64,000 nt of DNA from Paenibacillus tengchongensis (GCF_008973665.1 NZ_WACP01000002.1:62001-126000), one strand, 5' to 3'; shown: positions 33,132 to 42,870, counted from the first letter of the stretch. Numbers and translations are program-made. Notes: a model not told the origin generated them from the letters alone.

Positions 33132-35078
33132 TTATAAATGGGGTAACTTCATTATGGTTAGAACTAAATTATTCTGTTCGGAAATCCCGATGCAGTAATT
33201 GCGGATCGAATCCAAATCTTGACGTGAGATACGGCTCGAATGTGCGGTTTTCCTGCGAATCTCGTTGACCTTATTCAGTATATTGGTGAATTTAGAAATA
33301 TTGATGCCGTTTGATGACAGGTAACTTTGTATGGCGAGTCTGTTCGAATCCCTGTTGATTAAATATAAATATTGCCCCAGCATAATACTGGTGACATGTG
33401 TATCTCCAACTCTGCTATCCGTACCCAGTCTTCCTGTCGGATGGTTGGATTTCAGATAGGTGAACAATCGGGCGTTGATTTCCAGCTCTATGCTGCGGCA
33501 ATAACAGATGCTGACAGGGGCCAAATCCATATCTACTTCGGCCAGCATGTCGTATAACAGTTCGCCTGTCATCATAAACTCAGCCGATTGAGGATTCAGC
33601 GAACCAAGTATTCGTCGTAGCGCAGTTCCTTGGGCATGGCGGAGCTTCGACACGTCGCGGATCTTGATAAGCGATGATACATGGGATTTTACTTGATCAG
33701 CGAAAGTGGCATAGGCCTCATCGTCTTCTTCGACCGGCACGCCCCCGTGAAGCAGAAGCTGTTGCTTTAGGTCTTGGAAATCTCCAATGAGCTTGTATGA
33801 AAATTGATTTAAGGCTTCCGAGACCTTTTCAACGATACGTTCCTCTTGACTTTCAATCTTTAACTGCAGAAACATGGCCAACTTCGCCAAATCCTCGCGA
33901 TATCCGGTTAACAACGGTTCGTGGTTGGAGATGTCTGATATCATGTTAGCGGAGACAGCGGTTTCCGCATGCTGGACAGTTAGCGCCTGCTCTTCGTCCT
34001 CCAGTTTACGGCGCAGATATAATTCATACGAGCTCGAAGAAAGAACGTAGGAGCCTTCATCTGTGAGCTTCACGATCCCTCGGTCAAGGAGTTCTTGCGG
34101 CATTGTGCGTATGGGATCCCCGGTCACACAAGCAGATAACGCCAGTCTCTCCACCTGCGAGGTATAATCCCAGAATGACTCCAGAATGCCTTCCCCTCTT
34201 GTAGCCACCTGCCCGGTCAGTCCATCCAGCGTCCAACGGATGCCTTCTGCCGGATCATCTTCATACACCATTTCACACGCAAGCTTCAACAAAGCTGGAT
34301 TCCCGCCGCTAACCCGCTCCAGCCAGTTGGCCAACTCGGGGTAGTCGCCTTTTTTGAGCTCCAGCAAGTCTTTGGCGAATACGGCAATATCATCTCCGGC
34401 AAAAGGCGCAATATATTCGTGTTTAAAGATTTCGTCAAATCGTGACATCTGCATCGCAACCGACACATGCTTTAAATGCTGATAGGCCGCAACAATATAT
34501 CCCACGTTGTAGATCGGGTTATCACCGAGCGATCTCAGAATATTAAAGTCGTCTTCTTTCAGCCTCGCCTCGTATGCAGCTTTTTCAAAATTGTCAAGGA
34601 CCAGCATGCACTTATAGCCGACTTCCCTCAAATATCTCAGAAATTCCAGCAATACGTTCTGCGGATAGTCTCGGCCGTCCCTCCTCAAATCTTCAATGAT
34701 ATCATTCCATTCCTCTGACCATACGTCCCGAAATTCTGTATTCCGCCGCACTTCACGCAATATTTGGTTATATAAAATCGCGAAGAATCCATGGGCCAGG
34801 TCATTCGATTGCTGCGTTGGGTTAAGTTCCCTCAAATCAAGCGAGACCACAACAGTCATGCGGTCGTTGGTAATGCGCCGACGTTTTAACGTCTCAATGA
34901 CGGCCAGCAGGGAGGACTTTCCCATGCCTTTATGGCCGATCAGCGCCAAGCTTGGCGTGTAGGAAACATTGATGTAAGAAGCGAAAATTTTATCCTGCAT
35001 TTTTTTCGCTTTCTTTCCTACCAGCTGTTCGTATTGGGAGACCGCTCTTTTGTCAAGATACGGGTTAAATGAATTCAC
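33132..35078 (-). CDS. AAA ATPase with C-terminal HEPN-like domain
   Basis: 648 residues, GTG start at 35078 with AGGAGG nine bases upstream, overlapping the preceding gene by 14 bases. Residues 30-290 are an ORC/STAND-like AAA domain: Walker A GHKGMGKS (48-55), Walker B LVLDNFE (Asp162, Glu165), and sensor-like VAAYQH. A winged-helix-like segment follows (about 300-370, MPQELLDRGIVKLTDEGSYVLS), then a helical linker. The last ~150 residues are helical, beginning ICYCRSIELEINARLF and containing R608-x4-H613 (RRKTAH), the HEPN RNase signature in its usual helix position (NEIRRKTAHSSRIS). HEPN domains are common effectors of toxin and abortive-infection systems. The ATPase is certain; the RNase role is inference. 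Confidence 0.8.
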   Translation of the reverse strand: MNSFNPYLDKRAVSQYEQLVGKKAKKMQDKIFASYINVSYTPSLALIGHKGMGKSSLLAVIETLKRRRITNDRMTVVVSLDLRELNPTQQSNDLAHGFFAILYNQILREVRRNTEFRDVWSEEWNDIIEDLRRDGRDYPQNVLLEFLRYLREVGYKCMLVLDNFEKAAYEARLKEDDFNILRSLGDNPIYNVGYIVAAYQHLKHVSVAMQMSRFDEIFKHEYIAPFAGDDIAVFAKDLLELKKGDYPELANWLERVSGGNPALLKLACEMVYEDDPAEGIRWTLDGLTGQVATRGEGILESFWDYTSQVERLALSACVTGDPIRTMPQELLDRGIVKLTDEGSYVLSSSSYELYLRRKLEDEEQALTVQHAETAVSANMISDISNHEPLLTGYREDLAKLAMFLQLKIESQEERIVEKVSEALNQFSYKLIGDFQDLKQQLLLHGGVPVEEDDEAYATFADQVKSHVSSLIKIRDVSKLRHAQGTALRRILGSLNPQSAEFMMTGELLYDMLAEVDMDLAPVSICYCRSIELEINARLFTYLKSNHPTGRLGTDSRVGDTHVTSIMLGQYLYLINRDSNRLAIQSYLSSNGINISKFTNILNKVNEIRRKTAHSSRISRQDLDSIRNYCIGISEQNNLVLTIMKLPHL

Positions 35079-38000
35079 GGATATCTACCTCCTGGAGCGT
35101 GATATATAACGGCTTATGGTAACGGAACCACTTACGGTAGAGGTCGGCTGTAATCCGGTAAGCCTTATCGCCGCTCGCAGACGTCTTTTCAACGATGACG
35201 TTCAGATCGATTAACCGCAGCAAGCTGTTCTGTACGGTTACAACGTTGAATTTTACATATTCCTCCAGTTTACCGAGAAGTACATGAAGTGGTATCAGCT
35301 CTTTGATATGAGAGGTATCATTCGCTAAAATAGACAAAATGATTTTCTCCAAGTGGAATACCATATCCCAGATGTAGGTGTAGTCCCCGCGCTTCTCCAA
35401 CACCTCAACTTCCTGCAACACATCGGCCAAATGGACGTAGGTTCGCTCCTCATCGTTTAATTTCTCGATCAAGGCGTGACAGATTACTTTTGTATAGTAC
35501 GGATGTCCGTTCGTCAATTGGTAAATATGATCCACGCTGTGCTCCAGATAAGTCACCTGGTTCAGCAGTGGATTAACGATCATCTCCTTCGTTTCGTCTT
35601 CCTCCATGAAGGACACCTCAACTTCCTTCAGCAGATGGAACATCTGCGATGAGTAGGTGCGAAGTTTCTCGCGGATATGATCTGCCCCGGTGAAAATAAA
35701 GCGCAGCAGTCCCCTTCGATGCTGAATCTGGTTGCGGATATAGTCTAGCAGGAAGGGGTCGTATTCCCCTGTCTCTACCCCGGCTATGATTCCTTCAAAT
35801 TCATCGAACATAAGAATAATCATCAGTTCAGGGAATTCATCTTCAATCTCATCGAAAAAGTAGTTGAGCTCATTTAGAGGATGCTTGCTGAACCGCTCAA
35901 ACGGCGGCAGTGGAAGCATCAGCTTCCGTCTGCGCATCGCTCTATGAATAGTACGGACAATTGCCTCATAGACGAGGAAAGCCGTTGGATTATCCGTAGA
36001 ACGGTGTCTGTTCTCACCTTGCGAATCAACCAGTACAGGCAAGAAATTCTTGTTCTTTTCCGGGAACTTCTCCAGAAGATGATTTAATATAGACGTCTTA
36101 CCTACCCGCCTTAGGCCATGCAGGACGATTGGAACATCGAAGACACTCCCGTTAATCTTCTGATAAATGGAGTCGAGGATATTCAACCGTCCATAAAAAT
36201 GCTCAGCCCCTGACACGACTATTGTGACATAGGGGTTGGTGATAATCTTAAACTCATCCTGTTCGTCATGAACTTTCAGAACGAACGTATGCGTTTGAAT
36301 TTCCGACGCGCGGCGAAGGTCCGAATATGTCACGGTAACGTCGATCATCGTCTCCCCGTCCTGCCACATCTCACAGTCGAAACGCAGCGGACATATGCCC
36401 TTACTGTGAATCGTGCCAATTTCACGATAATCATTACTTCCCTTGACTTTACCGGCTCCCCGCAAATCCATTGTTATGGTGACCTTCTGGGCCGGGCTGT
36501 TGCCGTTATTAGTAATATCGATGAAAACGGCATCCTGTTTACGAATGACATTGTGTTGCAGCTTCACGATAATCTGCGGCGTTTCCATCACCCGCTTGGA
36601 CTCTTCCTGGAAGATGTTATGCCAATTCACAAGAAGCCGGCTCAACACATCCTTGAAGTCCATTTCTGTTACATTTTTCTTCGTATAGCTTCGTGCCTCG
36701 TTCAATTCGCCGACGATGAAGTGATAATACTGCACCCTGTCCACAGGACTCTCGGAGTAGACATACTGCTGTACACGCTCCGATACATCAGACAGCTTCT
36801 TCAGCACGTATCTTACGTGACGGTTGACCCCTTCTGAATATTCGTGCAGTGAACCCACGATTGGGGCTGCTGTCGTTATTTGCTGTACATCGCCAATTTG
36901 CGACATACTCCAGAGAATCTCTTTGATTAATAATAATTGCCCTTTCTTGCCGATTCGGTAAAGAAGGGAAAGGGATTCGAAGGCATAAACGCGGAGCCGG
37001 TCCATATCCCTTCCCTTCCTGCTCAATATAGCGCTCTCTTTCCCTGCATAACCGATATATTTCGCTGTCTCTAAGGTATTGCCGCTGTCTTGATGATAGC
37101 GTGCAAGCCGGAAGTACAGCGTTCGGCGTTGTCCAGGGTTGTTCGTGCGCTCCAGGCTCCTAACCATCTCGTCTGTAGTCATATGATCCGATGTGAACAC
37201 TGAAAAATCAAAATCCTCATAATCGCGCCAGAGTGCCGGAGCCATCTCCTGCAGATCGGGGGTTGCAAGGGGCAGAGACTTCTTCAACTGCGTCCCTTCA
37301 GGATACTCGCGTGCTAACGGTGGTTGGTCCTCCAGATGGGCAATGATCAGGCCGGAATCGGTTTTGTCGGAAATAATGTCCTCAAGCTCCTCGTCAGCAG
37401 CGCCGTGCTCTTCCTGTTGTTCCGGAACTCCGACGAGTTCTAACAGCTCGAATTCCAAGTGAAACCGCAAGTTATGATCCGGCTCGTTATACTTCACGGC
37501 CCGCAGCAAACGGGATATGCATTCTTGGTAGGCATCCCGGCAACTTGTTTTGAGCACTTGATAATGGTTAAGCGCCTCTTCAAAGCGATTGGCATACTGT
37601 GCCTCTAATCCGAGGAGAATTGCTTTGTAGTTCTCCTTCAGAAGCCGTCCCGGGAATAAACTGATATCGTGTGCGTTCTCCTTAGTTATTTCTGAACTCA
37701 TAATATAATTCACTGCGTGCAGGAATTCACAATCCGTCAAATGTTCCTCTATCGGAAGCTTGGCCATGGATGGCGCAAGCAGAAAGCACGCATTTCTGTA
37801 TTTACGGACTTTTCCAGATTCATTATTCGGAAATTGTTGAAGCAGCCGGTCATATAGCTCATATGCCCGATCCCACTGGCAATGGCGATAGTAATGAAAA
37901 GCAAGATGTTTGATTTGCCTCGGTTCTTTGTCTATTTCGATTAACTGGTTGAACCATTCGGTGATCTGTTCGTCCGGGAGATCCCAAGAAATGACCTTAT

Positions 38001-40242
38001 TATAGATTTCCGCTGCAATCCAGCCGCGTAAACCTTCAGATACAAGAATGAACAGGTCGATGACCATGGACAAATACAATGGCCGGCGGCTGTTCAAGGC
38101 GTCATCCATCAGTACCTTGTTCATCCGAAGATCATTTTTGAGCAGCATTGCGGCTGCCTCCGTAATGTCGGCTTCTGACAACTGCCCGTCTTTCAGCCCC
38201 TGCCGTACTCGTTTCAATAGCCCGGACAGTTCCGGGAATACAGCCCCCGTACTGGCTTCGTTAAGTTCAAAAAAGCTCCAATTACATTTGCCGAACTGCA
38301 CGAGCAAATGCTTCAAGAGCAGCGCCCGGAAGTTGCGATGCGCCATCTCCGCTTCATCAGTTTCAGAGAGCGCTTTGGCAATAAAGGAATAGAAATCAGG
38401 TTGCTGCAGCGCTTCAGCTTCATCTGCCCGGAGACTGGAGCAAAGCTTCCGAAAGTGCTCCTCTTCACTGGGTTCCAGTTGCATATACAACTGGGTGATG
38501 TCCTCATACAAGCGCTGAACACGCTTGTGAGATATCGGGTCCTGACGTTGCAGCTCTGAATTGAAGTGATCCCAGATATATTTGGCCTTGTTTGAATATC
38601 CGTATTGAAAACAGAACAGGCAAGATTTGACCATCATCGTATCGCTTACAAGCTTGTTCAGAGATTCATTAATGAGATAGAACGCCTCTTCCGGTTGCTG
38701 TTTCATCTCGTAGAGGCGGGAGCACCGGATTAGAATCGGTACGTCCTCGGGAAACAGTTCGCGGAGAAGGTCCATCTGGCTGAGCGTTGCGTCCAACCCC
38801 TTCTCGCGAATAAGCATATCTTCCAACAAATTCAATTCGTCGAAGGAGGGCTTTTGATATTTCGAAATGACCTTTAGAAGCTCAGGGTGAATCCAACCGA
38901 TTTCCGAATTGTTTTCTACGATCCGCAATGCAGTTTGTGCAAATGGATTCTCGTTATCCTGCTTCAGTATTTCTTCGAATGTGATTCCGGCATCCTGCAG
39001 AAAGCCGCGTTTCATCTGCCATATTCCGATCTTTGCCAAGTAGGCAATGGGCAGCTCATCTTCGCTTTTTATTTCGCTGCGGTAAAGCTTAGATGCTGTA
39101 TCATACTCGCCCTTATACGTATTCACAACACCCATAAGGCGATAGAAAGCTGAGAACTCAGATTTCATCTGAACCAGCTTGGCCAACTCGCTAATCTCAC
39201 GCAAAATGTCATATGAGACTGTAATCGAACTCTCCTTTTCATCCTGCATCTCCCGATACTGAAGCTCGTCCAGTATATATTTCATGTTGTTGACTGTCCG
39301 TTTTTCGGTTGGCCTCAGGTACAAGGCTTGCAGCAGGGCTAGACAAGCTTCAAACCACATATGATTGCTCTCGCAAAATTTAAACAACTCCAGCCAGCTA
39401 TTGTGTCTGTTGCGTTGAAGAGCAGCCTCGTAGTAGCACTCAAATGAAAAGTCTACCTTCCCTATCATGGTGTAGAAATACGCTAAGCGTTCCCACAACT
39501 CTGAAGTGGGGGCATGAGCTTCGAGTATCCGCGAAAGAATGCCAATTCCGATCATATGCAGTTTATGTTTCTTTAATGTTTCAAATTCACCGCCTGCATG
39601 AATAGGACGTCCCAGGCCCTTTTTAGCTTTCAAAAGCTTAGGTGATGGCAGGGAAGCTTGAAAGTCTCCCCTGATCCGCTCCTCCAACTCTTGGATCAAA
39701 TGCCCGTCCGGTTTGTTCTGCAGTTTAACAGACAAGACGCCGACTTCGCCATCAAGCAAAGGAGCATGATTCAACAGTTGTATCGCCTCCTCCTGCCGAT
39801 TCAGCCGGTACAGGGCGATTACATGCATGAAAATCCATTCGGATGCGGTATTGTATGAATGATCTATCCTGAGCAACTGTTCCATGCGGTCGTATCGTTT
39901 ATATTCCATTTCATGTCTTACCTGCAGCAATGCAGCCAGACCCGCTGACAGACCGGCTTGCTTAGCAAGTTTATTTTCCGGAAGAGATTCGTTTCCGCTT
40001 AACAGCAGGATGTCTAACAGGCTAAGTATCCAAGGCTTGACATGCATTCTTGCTATTTTGGGTCTTAAGTATGTACTTTGTCCGAATAAACAGAATAATC
40101 TGATTATATTATAAAGACGGATTACCTGATCTTGTTCAATTTCCTTCAATTCCAACTCCAATAATGGATACGCTTCTTTGTAATTATGTTTTAATAATAG
40201 TTCTGTTAATCGGATAAAACTGTCATGAGACCTTAAACTCAT
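35065..40242 (-). CDS. Giant TPR-repeat, beta-sandwich and AAA/STAND-like NTPase protein
   Basis: 1725 residues. From about 1 to 1150 it is almost wholly helical with TPR-like pairs (LWERLAYFYTMIGKVDFSFECYYEAAL, then FYRLMGVVNTYKGEYDTASKLYRSEI). About 1200-1310 is a CARDB-like beta-sandwich (VFIDITNNGNSPAQKVTITM). Then NPYVTIVVSGAEHFYGR leads into an AAA domain: Walker A GLRRVGKT (1376-1383), Walker B MFDEFEG (Asp1480, Glu1481), sensor FIFTGAD. A winged helix ends the protein. GAGGTGATCC lies just before the ATG. It looks like a signal-sensing NTPase with a large recognition scaffold, translated together with the HEPN-bearing ATPase. I know no characterised system with this pair. Confidence 0.8.
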   Translation of the reverse strand: MSLRSHDSFIRLTELLLKHNYKEAYPLLELELKEIEQDQVIRLYNIIRLFCLFGQSTYLRPKIARMHVKPWILSLLDILLLSGNESLPENKLAKQAGLSAGLAALLQVRHEMEYKRYDRMEQLLRIDHSYNTASEWIFMHVIALYRLNRQEEAIQLLNHAPLLDGEVGVLSVKLQNKPDGHLIQELEERIRGDFQASLPSPKLLKAKKGLGRPIHAGGEFETLKKHKLHMIGIGILSRILEAHAPTSELWERLAYFYTMIGKVDFSFECYYEAALQRNRHNSWLELFKFCESNHMWFEACLALLQALYLRPTEKRTVNNMKYILDELQYREMQDEKESSITVSYDILREISELAKLVQMKSEFSAFYRLMGVVNTYKGEYDTASKLYRSEIKSEDELPIAYLAKIGIWQMKRGFLQDAGITFEEILKQDNENPFAQTALRIVENNSEIGWIHPELLKVISKYQKPSFDELNLLEDMLIREKGLDATLSQMDLLRELFPEDVPILIRCSRLYEMKQQPEEAFYLINESLNKLVSDTMMVKSCLFCFQYGYSNKAKYIWDHFNSELQRQDPISHKRVQRLYEDITQLYMQLEPSEEEHFRKLCSSLRADEAEALQQPDFYSFIAKALSETDEAEMAHRNFRALLLKHLLVQFGKCNWSFFELNEASTGAVFPELSGLLKRVRQGLKDGQLSEADITEAAAMLLKNDLRMNKVLMDDALNSRRPLYLSMVIDLFILVSEGLRGWIAAEIYNKVISWDLPDEQITEWFNQLIEIDKEPRQIKHLAFHYYRHCQWDRAYELYDRLLQQFPNNESGKVRKYRNACFLLAPSMAKLPIEEHLTDCEFLHAVNYIMSSEITKENAHDISLFPGRLLKENYKAILLGLEAQYANRFEEALNHYQVLKTSCRDAYQECISRLLRAVKYNEPDHNLRFHLEFELLELVGVPEQQEEHGAADEELEDIISDKTDSGLIIAHLEDQPPLAREYPEGTQLKKSLPLATPDLQEMAPALWRDYEDFDFSVFTSDHMTTDEMVRSLERTNNPGQRRTLYFRLARYHQDSGNTLETAKYIGYAGKESAILSRKGRDMDRLRVYAFESLSLLYRIGKKGQLLLIKEILWSMSQIGDVQQITTAAPIVGSLHEYSEGVNRHVRYVLKKLSDVSERVQQYVYSESPVDRVQYYHFIVGELNEARSYTKKNVTEMDFKDVLSRLLVNWHNIFQEESKRVMETPQIIVKLQHNVIRKQDAVFIDITNNGNSPAQKVTITMDLRGAGKVKGSNDYREIGTIHSKGICPLRFDCEMWQDGETMIDVTVTYSDLRRASEIQTHTFVLKVHDEQDEFKIITNPYVTIVVSGAEHFYGRLNILDSIYQKINGSVFDVPIVLHGLRRVGKTSILNHLLEKFPEKNKNFLPVLVDSQGENRHRSTDNPTAFLVYEAIVRTIHRAMRRRKLMLPLPPFERFSKHPLNELNYFFDEIEDEFPELMIILMFDEFEGIIAGVETGEYDPFLLDYIRNQIQHRRGLLRFIFTGADHIREKLRTYSSQMFHLLKEVEVSFMEEDETKEMIVNPLLNQVTYLEHSVDHIYQLTNGHPYYTKVICHALIEKLNDEERTYVHLADVLQEVEVLEKRGDYTYIWDMVFHLEKIILSILANDTSHIKELIPLHVLLGKLEEYVKFNVVTVQNSLLRLIDLNVIVEKTSASGDKAYRITADLYRKWFRYHKPLYITLQEVDIREFI

Positions 40243-40688
40243 CGGATCACCTCAAGATTCGAAATGTTTAGCTTGAAATCAAATGATATTATTACTCTTT
40301 TGAGATAACAGTAAATTACATTAATTATACAACCAATGACGTACCACGTCACCGATGGATAGTCCACAATCTGGATGAAAATGCATATATCTGTGTACCC
40401 TTTAACCCTAAAAATTTCAAGACCTGCCGTGAGTTTGTTTCCAGAATATTAAATTTGATGGAAGGTTATGTATTGACGGCAGTTAGGGTTGATGATAATA
40501 TCAAACCAAATTAAAACCTTTAAACTTTATGGCCGGTTTCCAAGTATTTTGCCAAAGACTAATCTTACACGTCTTGTACGATTTATCAGTCGTGACGCAG
40601 ATGTATCAGAATATGTAAGAGATTTTTATTTTAGCCCAAAAGTTAAAACGTTTAAACTTTTGCGGGCGGGAGGTATAGAAAGAACTAA
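40243..40688. other. Gap with operon promoter and start-less frames
   Basis: A 446-base AT-rich gap between divergent genes. The plus-strand frame 40287-40514 is open without a start (RHRWIVHNLDENAYICVPFNP...) and 40489-40680 is another (LTRLVRFISRDADVSEYVRDFYF). These look like pieces of a lost gene but match nothing I recognise. A 17-base direct repeat (40511-40527 and 40643-40659, TTAAAACSTTTAAACTT) lies before the LacI gene. Confidence 0.4.
40324..40352 (-). promoter_or_regulatory. Promoter with dyad for the AAA/HEPN operon
   Basis: On the minus strand -35 GTGACG (40352-40347), a 17-base spacer and a perfect -10 TATAAT (40329-40324). A perfect dyad TGACGT-ACC-ACGTCA (40337-40351) covers the spacer and most of the -35, placed where a repressor would block RNA polymerase. 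Confidence 0.6.
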
Positions 40689-41678
40689 ATGAACATTCAT
40701 GATGTAGCCAAAAAATCAGGACTCTCAGTAGTGACCGTATCCAGAGTGCTTAACAATTCACCGTCTGTACGTGAATCCAACCGGCGGAAAGTGCAGAAGG
40801 CGATGGAGGAATTGAATTATCAGCCCAATTCCGCAGCGCGGAGTCTCGTGCGCGGTAAGACGGGGGTCATCGGAATGTCGATTACCAACTTTAACGACTC
40901 CTTCTATGACCGGGTGATTCGCGTAGTGAACCGGAAGCTGGCAGAGCAGGGGTACTTCCTGGCCTTGTCCATTGCCGAGGATGAAGACGGGGGCGCTAAC
41001 TTTCTGTTTCAGAAGGACCGTGTGGACGGAATTATTCTCTTGTCCCCGCTTGAAGAGAAGGAATATGTAGAAGAGCTGAAGCGAAAGAATATTCCGGTTG
41101 TCCTCCTGGATAACCAGTTCCAGCACGAGGATGTTCCCAGCGTGGTGGTCGATAACTACAAGGGCGGGTATGAGGCCACCAAGCACCTGATCGGTCTTGG
41201 ACATACTCAAATTGCTTATATTGGCGGTCCCTCGGTATTCCTGAGTGTAGCGGAGCGCAAGCGGGGCTTCGTTCAGGCGCTGGAGGACGCGGGTTTAACC
41301 TCCTTTGGCACAGACTCCTGCGGATTTACGGTAAGCGGAGGCTATGAGGTGGCCAAGCGATGGATGCGTGAGGATAAGCTGCCGACTGCCTTCTTTTGCG
41401 GGGATGACTTTATTGCCCTGGGGGTTGTTCAGGCGCTGCGCGAAGAGGGATTCCGGGTTCCCCATGATATCTCGGTAGTCGGCTTTGATGACCAGCAGTT
41501 CGTGGGTGAATTCTATCCCCGGTTGACGACGGTGAGGCAGCCGGAGGCGCAAATGGGCAGTATCGGCGTTGACCTGCTGATGAAGCTGATTCATGGGGAG
41601 GTGATGCCGCCCGCTGTCACGAAGCTCGCTCCTCAGCTTCTCGTGCGTGAGTCGACCGCATCTGTAAGATTAACCTGA
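40689..41678 (+). CDS. LacI family transcriptional regulator of the sugar cluster
   Basis: 329 residues: LacI helix-turn-helix and hinge at the N-terminus (NIHDVAKKSGLSVVTVSRVLNN, residues 2-23, then YQPNSAARSLVRGKTG) and a periplasmic-binding-protein-like ligand domain (GVIGMSITNFNDSFY to the end). First gene of the cluster; GGGAGG is present, although further than usual from the ATG. It likely controls the downstream kinase, GH4, ABC and hydrolase genes in response to a sugar or sugar phosphate. The 17-base direct repeats just upstream (containing AAACGTTT in one copy) are candidates for its operator. Confidence 0.93.
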   Translation: MNIHDVAKKSGLSVVTVSRVLNNSPSVRESNRRKVQKAMEELNYQPNSAARSLVRGKTGVIGMSITNFNDSFYDRVIRVVNRKLAEQGYFLALSIAEDEDGGANFLFQKDRVDGIILLSPLEEKEYVEELKRKNIPVVLLDNQFQHEDVPSVVVDNYKGGYEATKHLIGLGHTQIAYIGGPSVFLSVAERKRGFVQALEDAGLTSFGTDSCGFTVSGGYEVAKRWMREDKLPTAFFCGDDFIALGVVQALREEGFRVPHDISVVGFDDQQFVGEFYPRLTTVRQPEAQMGSIGVDLLMKLIHGEVMPPAVTKLAPQLLVRESTASVRLT

Positions 41679-41698
41679 ATAGTAGGAGTGAACGATCA

Positions 41699-42688
41699 GT
41701 GAAGTATTACTTGGGAGTGGATGCAGGGGGCAGCAAGACCTACGCCATGATTGCCGATGAACAGGGCAGGGTCATCGGCGCAGGCCGGGGAGGGAACGGA
41801 AATCACCAGAAGAACCGCGGGCAGGCGGAGGACAGCTTGCAGCAGGCCGTATCGGAGGCGCTTAAGGCGTCTGGCCTGGCCAAGGAGCAGCTGGAGTACT
41901 CCTGGTTCGGTCTGGCTGGAGCGGACAGAGAGGCGGATTTCCAGATCCTGCGGCCCATTGTCGGCCGGCTTGGCCTTCCGCGGACTGAGATATCCTGCGA
42001 CACCTGGAATGCGCTGCGTTCAGGGACTGAGAAGAGCTACGGGGTTGTGCTGATTTGCGGGTCGGGCGTCAACTGTGCCGGTAAGAATTCCGCAGGAGCT
42101 ACCTACCAATGCGGGGGGTTCGGCTACCGGTTCGGCGATTTTGGCGGCGGCTATGATTTAAGTGTCGAGGTGTTCCGCAGTGTTCTGCGGGCAGATGAGG
42201 GAAGAGAGAGCAAGACGGTGCTGACGGAGCGCTTACTTCAATTGCTGGGCTATCCCAATGTTTCGAAGCTGCGGGAAGATTATCTGGATCATTTCAGGGA
42301 ATTGCCGGCCCATATTGCCGAGCTGCTGTTTCAGGCGGCCGACGAGGGGGACCAGGTTGCAACAGAACTGCTGGTCAAGCAAGGGGATGAGCTGGGGTTA
42401 GCCGCGGCGGCGACCATCCGGCAGCTGGCGATGGAGAAGGATACCTTTGACATTGTTCTTGCCGGAAGCCTGCTGACCAAGGGAGACCGCTCCGGCATGA
42501 TCCGGCGGGCCATTGAGCAGAGAGTGAAGCAAGCGGCTCCCAATGGCACCCTTAGCCTATTAACCCGTGAGCCGGTTGTCGGCTCGGTCGTGTTGGCGAT
42601 GGAGAACAGCGGTCTGCAGGTCGATCACGAGATCCTTGACCGCCTGTCCATGGGGCATATCCCCCACCAAACAGGCTATATAAAGTGA
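41699..42688 (+). CDS. BadF/BadG-type sugar kinase (N-acetylglucosamine-kinase-like)
   Basis: 329 residues from a GTG start 20 bases after the LacI gene. ASKHA fold: phosphate-1 motif YLGVDAGGSKT (4-14), CDTWNALRSG, the phosphate-2/adenosine loops LICGSGVNCAG and CGGFGYRFGDFGGG, and the late IVLAGSLL. The BadF/BadG/BcrA family includes N-acetylglucosamine and glucosamine kinases. Its place before a GH4 gene and an ABC importer suggests that it phosphorylates an imported sugar, giving the 6-phospho substrate that GH4 enzymes need. This last step is inference. Confidence 0.88.
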   Translation: MKYYLGVDAGGSKTYAMIADEQGRVIGAGRGGNGNHQKNRGQAEDSLQQAVSEALKASGLAKEQLEYSWFGLAGADREADFQILRPIVGRLGLPRTEISCDTWNALRSGTEKSYGVVLICGSGVNCAGKNSAGATYQCGGFGYRFGDFGGGYDLSVEVFRSVLRADEGRESKTVLTERLLQLLGYPNVSKLREDYLDHFRELPAHIAELLFQAADEGDQVATELLVKQGDELGLAAAATIRQLAMEKDTFDIVLAGSLLTKGDRSGMIRRAIEQRVKQAAPNGTLSLLTREPVVGSVVLAMENSGLQVDHEILDRLSMGHIPHQTGYIK

Positions 42689-42742
42689 ACTTAAAACTAT
42701 CCAGGATGGGGCAATTGACGGAAGAGAAGTTTGGAACTGGAG

Positions 42743-42870
42743 GAGCGGAAGCGTCCGCCTTTGTCACCGGATTTCAACCGCGAATAGCGGTACAAATTAA
42801 GAAATCTGGAGACAACAGCGGCCGGAGGTCCAAACATTCTCTGCAGTCATGGCCGTCCCTAGCGGAAAAA
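42743..42870. repeat. Structured intergenic repeat-like element
   Basis: Inside the 241-base space between kinase and GH4 genes. It has a small hairpin (GCGGA-AGCG-TCCGC) and a long imperfect stem: CTTTGTCACCGGATTT (42759-42774) against AAATCTGGAGACAACAG (42802-42818). It is followed by GCGGCCGGAGGTCC and GGCCGTCCC. The layout resembles palindromic intergenic repeats that I associate with Paenibacillus; only one copy is in this window. Confidence 0.45.

Noticed and set aside
40489..40692. 67-residue frame running into the LacI gene
   Set aside because: Composition and lack of a ribosome-binding site argue against a gene; kept only as part of the gap description.
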